DNA of 56,024 bases. Source: Mycobacterium sp. MFM001. Its GTDB lineage: Bacteria > Actinomycetota > Actinomycetes > Mycobacteriales > Mycobacteriaceae. The notes under the pieces are model-generated. The model was not told where the DNA came from. It made no database searches and worked only from the letters and a program-made list of their open reading frames with translations. Shown here in pieces: positions 51,514 to 56,024 of this stretch (position 1 is its first letter; each line of letters begins with the position of its first letter). The translations under genes and the position numbers were made by a program. The stretch lies in the NCBI RefSeq assembly GCF_003402475.1, contig NZ_BFAB01000019.1, positions 1-56,024 on the forward strand, in the 5' to 3' direction.

Positions 51514-52826
51514 CGACGATCAAAGAGACTAGGGCACACGCTTCGGCCAACGGCAAGTTGAGCCTCGCCGAGATCCTGGCGATTTTCACCGAAGGCGGTC
51601 GGCAACCGCTGAAGTTCACCGCCTACGACGGCAGCAGCGCCGGTCCCGACGACGCCGTGCTGGGCCTGGATCTGCTGACGCCGCGCGGCACCACCTATCT
51701 GGCCACCGCGCCCGGTGAACTCGGGTTGGCCCGCGCCTACATCTCGGGCGATCTGGAGGCGCGCGGCGTCCACCCCGGCGACCCGTACCCGCTGCTGAAG
51801 GCGCTGGCCGACAAGCTCGACTTCAAACGGCCCTCCCCGCTGGTGCTGGCCAACATCGTCCGCTCGATCGGGTTCGAGCGGCTGGTGCCGATCCCGCCGC
51901 CACCGCAGGAGGCGCTGCCGCGCTGGCGCCGGCTCGCGGAAGGCTTGCGGCACAGCAAGACTCGCGACGCCGAGGCCATCCACCACCACTACGACGTCTC
52001 CAACACCTTCTACGAGTGGGTGCTCGGCCCGTCGATGACCTACACCTGCGCGGTATACCCCGAAGGCGACGCCACGCTGGAAGAAGCGCAGGACAACAAG
52101 TACCGGCTGATCTTCGACAAACTACGCCTGCAATCGGGTGACCGCCTGCTCGACGTCGGCTGCGGCTGGGGCGGCATGGTCCGCTACGCCGCCCGCCGCG
52201 GTGTCCGCGCGATCGGCGCCACACTGTCTGCCGAGCAAGCGAAATGGGCGCAGCAGGCAATCGCCGAAGAGGGGCTGTCCGAGCTGGCCGAGGTGCGCCA
52301 CTCCGACTACCGCGACGTCCGCGAAACCGGGTTCGACGCGGTGTCGTCGATCGGGCTGACCGAGCACATCGGCGTCAAGAATTACCCGGCGTACTTCGGT
52401 TTCCTCAAGTCGAAGCTGCGCACCGGCGGCCTGCTGCTCAACCACTGCATCACCCGCCACGACAACCGGTCGATGTTCCGGGCCGGCGGCTTCACCGACC
52501 GCTACGTGTTCCCCGACGGCGAGCTGACCGGTTCGGGACGCATCATCACCGAAATCCAAGACATCGGTTTCGAGGTACTGCACGAGGAGAACTTCCGGCA
52601 CCACTACGCGATGACACTGCGCGACTGGTGTGCAAACCTGGTGGCGCACTGGGACGAAGCCGTCGACGAGGTGGGCCTGGCGACCGCCAAGATCTGGGGC
52701 CTGTACATGGCCGCTTCGCGAGTTGGCTTCGAGCACAACAACATTCAGCTGCACCATGTGCTGGCGAGCAAAGTCGACGCACGCGGCAACGACGACCTGC
52801 CGCTGCGGCCATGGTGGAAGCCGTAG
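51510..52826 (+). CDS. Cyclopropane-fatty-acyl-phospholipid synthase family methyltransferase
   Basis: 438 residues. After an N-terminal ~150-residue domain, HHYDVSNTFYEWVLGPSMTY precedes the SAM site LLDVGCGWGGMVRYAARRG; SIGLTEHIGVKNYPAYFGFL and CITRHDNRSMF are CFA-synthase features. It would methylate the double bond of an acyl chain on phospholipid. With the upstream FAD enzyme it resembles the tuberculostearic-acid type pair. Confidence 0.93.
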   Translation: MTTIKETRAHASANGKLSLAEILAIFTEGGRQPLKFTAYDGSSAGPDDAVLGLDLLTPRGTTYLATAPGELGLARAYISGDLEARGVHPGDPYPLLKALADKLDFKRPSPLVLANIVRSIGFERLVPIPPPPQEALPRWRRLAEGLRHSKTRDAEAIHHHYDVSNTFYEWVLGPSMTYTCAVYPEGDATLEEAQDNKYRLIFDKLRLQSGDRLLDVGCGWGGMVRYAARRGVRAIGATLSAEQAKWAQQAIAEEGLSELAEVRHSDYRDVRETGFDAVSSIGLTEHIGVKNYPAYFGFLKSKLRTGGLLLNHCITRHDNRSMFRAGGFTDRYVFPDGELTGSGRIITEIQDIGFEVLHEENFRHHYAMTLRDWCANLVAHWDEAVDEVGLATAKIWGLYMAASRVGFEHNNIQLHHVLASKVDARGNDDLPLRPWWKP

Positions 52827-52829
52827 CCG

Positions 52830-54509
52830 CTAGCCGTTTTCGATTCGGCGGGCGCCGAGTTCGTTCTGCAGCAGTTCCAGTGCGGCCTCTTCCGGGTCGC
52901 GCCGCGGCGCCGACGCATCGTCCCGGCCCACCTCGGCCAGCATGCTGTCTTCGTCACTGGGGGCCGCGGCGGCGGGTGGATCGCTCAGCGTCGGCGCACC
53001 CGGCTCGCAGCGCACTCGCCAGTCGACGCCCAGCGCGTCTTTGAGCGCTTCGGCGATGACGTCGGCGTTGCGTTGTTCGCACAGCCGCCTGGCCAGCGGC
53101 GCCGACTCGTGCGTCAGCACCAACGTGTTGCCCTCCACCGCGCGCACCGTCGCCCCCGCCAGCATCACCTCGGTGGTACGGCTGCGCTGACGGACCTTCT
53201 CGCGCACCGTCGGCCACAGGGTTCGCACCGCGGCCGCGTTCGGTTCACCCGAAGTGGGGGCGGGAACCGGCTCTGGAGCCGGATCACGCTGCGGCTCAGG
53301 CGGTTTCGGCTGTGGAGCCGGGCGCTGCTGGGGAGCAGCAGCGGCCGGAATCGACATGTCCAGCCTGGTCTCGATCCGCTCGACGCGTTGTAGCAGCGCC
53401 GCTTCGGTGTCGCTGGCCGACGGCAGCAGCAGCCGCGCGCAGATGACTTCCAGCAGCAGCCGCGGCGCCGTCGCACCCCGCATCTCCCCCAGCCCGGCCT
53501 GCACCACCTCGGCGTAGCGGGTCAGCGTCGCGGCACCGAGCCGGGCGGACTGATCGCGCATCCGATCCAGCACGTCTTCCGGCGCATCCACCACGCCGCG
53601 TGCCGCGGCGTCCGGAACCGCTTGCAGCACAAGCAGATCGCGGAACCGCTCCAGCAGATCGGTGGCGAACCGCCGCGGGTCGTGACCGGCGTCGATCACC
53701 GATTCCACCGCCCCGAACAACGCCGCCGCATCCCCGGCGGCCAGCGCGTCGACGGCGTCGTCGATCAGCGCGACGTCGGTGGCGCCGAGCAACCCCAGCG
53801 CCCGCTGGTAGCCGACATGATTCCCGTCGGCGCCGGCCAGCAGCTGGTCGAGCACCGAGAGCGTGTCGCGCGGTGAGCCGCCGCCGGCGCGAATCACCAA
53901 CGGGTACACCGCCTCGTCGACGACGACACCCTCCTGCTCGCAGATGCGCTCGATCAGCGTGCGCATGGTGCGCGGCGGCAACAGCCGGAACGGATAGTGA
54001 TGGGTGCGCGAGCGAATCGTCGGCAACACCTTTTCCGGCTCGGTGGTGGCGAAGACGAAGATCAGGTGCTCGGGCGGCTCCTCGACGATCTTGAGCAGGG
54101 CGTTGAACCCCGCGGTGGTGACCATGTGCGCCTCGTCGACGATGAAGACCCGATAGCGGGACTGGGCCGGCGCGTAGAACGCGCGGTCCCGCAGCTCGCG
54201 GGTGTCGTCCACACCGCCGTGGCTGGCGGCGTCGAGTTCGACGACGTCGATGCTGCCCGGCCCGTTGGGCGCCAGCGCGACGCAGGACTCGCAGACCCCG
54301 CACGGCGTGGCCGTGGGCCCTTCCGCGCAGTTCAGCGACCGGGCCAGGATGCGCGCCGACGACGTCTTGCCGCAGCCGCGCGGGCCGGAGAACAGATACG
54401 CGTGGTTGATGCGGCCGGACGCCAGCGCGGTGGACAGCGGCTCGGTGACGTGCTCCTGCCCCACCACTTCGGCGAAGGTCGCCGGTCGGTACTTGCGGTA
54501 GAGGGCCAC
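52830..54509 (-). CDS. dnaX: DNA polymerase III gamma/tau subunit
   Basis: 559 residues from GTG 54509, with TAACCT -10 (54522-54517) 7 nt ahead. Clamp loader ATPase: YLFSGPRGCGKTSSARILAR, zinc Cys set with CGVCESC, DAASHGGVDDTRELRD and the VFIVDEAHMVTT Walker B. The C-terminal part contains a Pro-rich linker (PAPQPKPPEPQ) and a tau-like region. No A-rich slippery site for a programmed gamma frameshift was noticed. Confidence 0.97.
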   Translation of the reverse strand: MALYRKYRPATFAEVVGQEHVTEPLSTALASGRINHAYLFSGPRGCGKTSSARILARSLNCAEGPTATPCGVCESCVALAPNGPGSIDVVELDAASHGGVDDTRELRDRAFYAPAQSRYRVFIVDEAHMVTTAGFNALLKIVEEPPEHLIFVFATTEPEKVLPTIRSRTHHYPFRLLPPRTMRTLIERICEQEGVVVDEAVYPLVIRAGGGSPRDTLSVLDQLLAGADGNHVGYQRALGLLGATDVALIDDAVDALAAGDAAALFGAVESVIDAGHDPRRFATDLLERFRDLLVLQAVPDAAARGVVDAPEDVLDRMRDQSARLGAATLTRYAEVVQAGLGEMRGATAPRLLLEVICARLLLPSASDTEAALLQRVERIETRLDMSIPAAAAPQQRPAPQPKPPEPQRDPAPEPVPAPTSGEPNAAAVRTLWPTVREKVRQRSRTTEVMLAGATVRAVEGNTLVLTHESAPLARRLCEQRNADVIAEALKDALGVDWRVRCEPGAPTLSDPPAAAAPSDEDSMLAEVGRDDASAPRRDPEEAALELLQNELGARRIENG

Positions 54510-54516
54510 GGTCAGC

Positions 54517-54522
54517 AGGTTA
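54517..54522 (-). promoter_or_regulatory. -10 box of leaderless dnaX
   Basis: TAACCT on the minus strand, 7 nt from GTG 54509. Confidence 0.6.
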
Positions 54523-54584
54523 CCGACGCGGTCCGACGCGTCGCCGAGTGGGAAGTTGTGTCACGGTTTCGGTCGGATCGCGTG

Positions 54585-55874
54585 TCATAACTGGCCACTC
54601 GAGCCGACCAGCGACTCGGTGGCGGCCAGCAGCGCGCAGGTCGCCAGGCCGTCGATCGCATTGCGCAGATCGGGCAGCGACGGGAACGTCGGCGCAATGC
54701 GGATGTTCTTGTCGTCCGGGTCTTTTCGGTACGGGAATGACGCCCCAGCCTCGGTCACCGCGATACCCGCGTCCTTGGCCAGCGCGACGGTGCGCCGCGC
54801 CGTGCCAGGCAGCACGTCGAGGCTGACGAAGTAGCCCCCCTTGGGCTCGGTCCACGACGCGATCTTCGAATCGCCCAGCCGCTTCTCCAGAATCTCCTGC
54901 ACCAAAGCAAATTTCGGCGCGAGGATCTGCTGGTGACGCAGCATCTGCAGGCGCACCCCGTCCGCGTCGCCGAAGAAACGCAGGTGCCGCAGCTGGTTGA
55001 CCTTGTCCGGGCCGATCGACTTCTTGCCGGCGTACTGCAGATACCACGCGATGTTGCCCAGCGATCCGCCGAAGAAGCTGACCCCGGCGCCGGCGAACGT
55101 GATCTTCGACGTCGAGGCGAAGACGTACGGCCGGTTCGGGTTGCCGGCCGCGGCGGCCAGCCCCAGCACGTCGACCTGACGGACGAAGTCCAGAGTCAGG
55201 GTGTGCACCGCGTAGGCGTTGTCCCAGAACAACCGGAAATCGTTTGCGGCCGTGCGCATTTGGACCAGCCGGCGAACGGTCTCCCACGAGTAGGTGACGC
55301 CGGTGGGGTTGGCGAAAACCGGTACCGTCCACATGCCCTTGATGGCGGGGTCGACGGCGACCAGTTCCTCGATCAGGTCGACGTCGGGCCCGTCGTCGCG
55401 CATGGGGATCGGGATCATCTCGATGCCCATCGTCTCGGTGATCGCGAAATGCCGGTCGTAGCCGGGCACCGGGCAGAGGAACTTGACGTTCGGCTCGGCA
55501 ATCCAGGGCCGCGGGGAGTCGACGCCGCCGTGCAGCATCGAGAAGACGATCACGTCGTGCATGTACTCGAGGCTGGCGTTGTTACCGGCGATCAGGTTAG
55601 GCACTGGAATGCCGAGCAGCTCGCCGAAGATGGCCCGCAGTTCCGGCAGACCGTGCAGCCCGCCGTAGTTGCGGGTGTCGGTGCCTTCCTCGTCGCGGAA
55701 GTTGTCGCCGGGCAGGGAAAGCAACGCGTTGGACAGGTCGAGCTGCTCGGGCGCCGGCTTGCCGCGGGTGAGGTCGAGGCTCAGCTTCATCGCCTGCAGT
55801 TCGGCGTAGTCCTGCTGGTGGCGCGCGTGCTGGGCCGCGAGTTCCTCACGGCCGAGTGAATGAAACGACACCAT
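54585..55874 (-). CDS. PLP-dependent aminotransferase (aspartate aminotransferase, Rv3722c-like)
   Basis: 429 residues from ATG 55874, with GAAAGG upstream. KLSLDLTRGKPAPEQLDLSN, FANPTGVTYSWETVRRLV and the PLP Lys in FASTSKITFAGAGVSFFG. The M. tuberculosis homolog is an aspartate aminotransferase central to nitrogen metabolism. It converts oxaloacetate and glutamate to aspartate, which feeds Ask nearby. It lies between dnaX and the SRP RNA. Confidence 0.9.
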   Translation of the reverse strand: MVSFHSLGREELAAQHARHQQDYAELQAMKLSLDLTRGKPAPEQLDLSNALLSLPGDNFRDEEGTDTRNYGGLHGLPELRAIFGELLGIPVPNLIAGNNASLEYMHDVIVFSMLHGGVDSPRPWIAEPNVKFLCPVPGYDRHFAITETMGIEMIPIPMRDDGPDVDLIEELVAVDPAIKGMWTVPVFANPTGVTYSWETVRRLVQMRTAANDFRLFWDNAYAVHTLTLDFVRQVDVLGLAAAAGNPNRPYVFASTSKITFAGAGVSFFGGSLGNIAWYLQYAGKKSIGPDKVNQLRHLRFFGDADGVRLQMLRHQQILAPKFALVQEILEKRLGDSKIASWTEPKGGYFVSLDVLPGTARRTVALAKDAGIAVTEAGASFPYRKDPDDKNIRIAPTFPSLPDLRNAIDGLATCALLAATESLVGSSGQL

Positions 55875-55909
55875 GCGCCTTTCACCGTCAACGCCGTGGA
55901 ATGTTGGGG

Positions 55910-55995
55910 GGACCCCGCGCACCCGCTAGAGCCCGTTGACCCTTGCTGCCTTCCGGCCCTGGGGGAGTTCACAGGATAAACGCCGCGCGGGGTCC
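55910..55995 (-). ncRNA. ffs: Signal recognition particle RNA (4.5S type)
   Basis: On the minus strand the conserved tetraloop core GGAAGGCAGCAAGGG sits between two arms, and 11-bp ends GGACCCCGCGC and GCGCGGGGTCC close the molecule perfectly. With Ffh it forms the SRP that targets membrane proteins. Exact 3' end may extend a few bases beyond 55910. Confidence 0.95.
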
Positions 55996-56001
55996 ACGGC
56001 G

Positions 56002-56007
56002 AGTCTA
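56002..56007 (-). promoter_or_regulatory. -10 box of ffs
   Basis: TAGACT on the minus strand (56007-56002), 6 nt before 55995, the expected first base of the SRP RNA. The -35 region is cut by the window edge. Confidence 0.6.
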
Positions 56008-56024
56008 GCCGCTTGAGGATCGAC

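Noticed and set aside
52830..54509. Programmed frameshift in dnaX giving a gamma subunit
   Set aside because: No A-rich slippery heptamer with a stem was found by eye.

Overview
The window is chromosomal DNA of a mycobacterium. It is GC-rich, and from about 13 kb to the right edge its gene order follows the M. tuberculosis Rv3688c-Rv3722c block: YqeY, MoxR/DUF58 locus, glpK, ergothioneine genes, asd-ask, leuA, dnaQ-like, murT-gatD, recR-ybaB, amidase, dnaX, aspartate aminotransferase and SRP RNA. F420-dependent oxidoreductase, EgtABCDE and a CFA-synthase-like methyltransferase with an FAD partner fit the same group. Many genes start directly at a TANNNT -10 box spaced 6-7 nt from the ATG/GTG (leaderless), as is common in mycobacteria. 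The species cannot be fixed from the sequence. No insertion sequence, prophage, tRNA or CRISPR was seen.

Layout. 0-6.4 kb (minus): one tight six-gene run, STAS protein, cytochrome b/molybdopterin fusion enzyme, ribose-5-phosphate isomerase, glucose dehydrogenase, GH15 hydrolase and a frameshifted SUKH gene, divergent from a LysR regulator. 6.6-8.6 kb: LysR coupled to a haem-oxygenase-like diiron enzyme, facing a CDGSH Fe-S protein and a HemK-like methyltransferase. 9.5-13.6 kb (minus): PfpI/DJ-1 protein, MIRU-like repeat, zinc alcohol dehydrogenase, SRPBCC protein, F420 oxidoreductase, YqeY. 13.7-20.9 kb: the uncharacterised membrane/MoxR/DUF58 locus with SpoIIM-like and RDD proteins. 21-31 kb: MFS transporter, PadR, glpK, two methyltransferases, a second glutamate-cysteine-ligase-like enzyme, a large LuxR-type regulator and a coiled-coil protein. 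31.2-36.6 kb (minus): the complete egtABCDE operon. 36.7-39.9 kb: secreted and small membrane proteins plus Ohr. 39.9-44.2 kb: asd-ask divergent from leuA, with a leader-peptide/pseudoknot regulator. 44.2-56 kb: SHOCT membrane protein, tandem repeat, exonuclease, MurT-GatD, RecR-YbaB, amidase, SRPBCC protein, FAD/methyltransferase pair, DnaX, aminotransferase and ffs.

How genes work together. GH15, glucose dehydrogenase and RpiA would release glucose, oxidise it and interconvert pentose phosphates. Asd-Ask and LeuA start aspartate-family and leucine synthesis. EgtA-E make ergothioneine from Glu, Cys and His. MurT-GatD amidate peptidoglycan precursors and the amidase trims peptidoglycan. RecR, YbaB, DnaX and the exonuclease serve DNA repair and replication. 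The most interesting signals are regulatory or architectural: the leuA leader, the repeated post-stop-codon MIRU-like elements, paired inverted-repeat operators, the 24-bp bidirectional leaderless promoter, and the uncharacterised STAS/MoCo and diiron/CDGSH modules.
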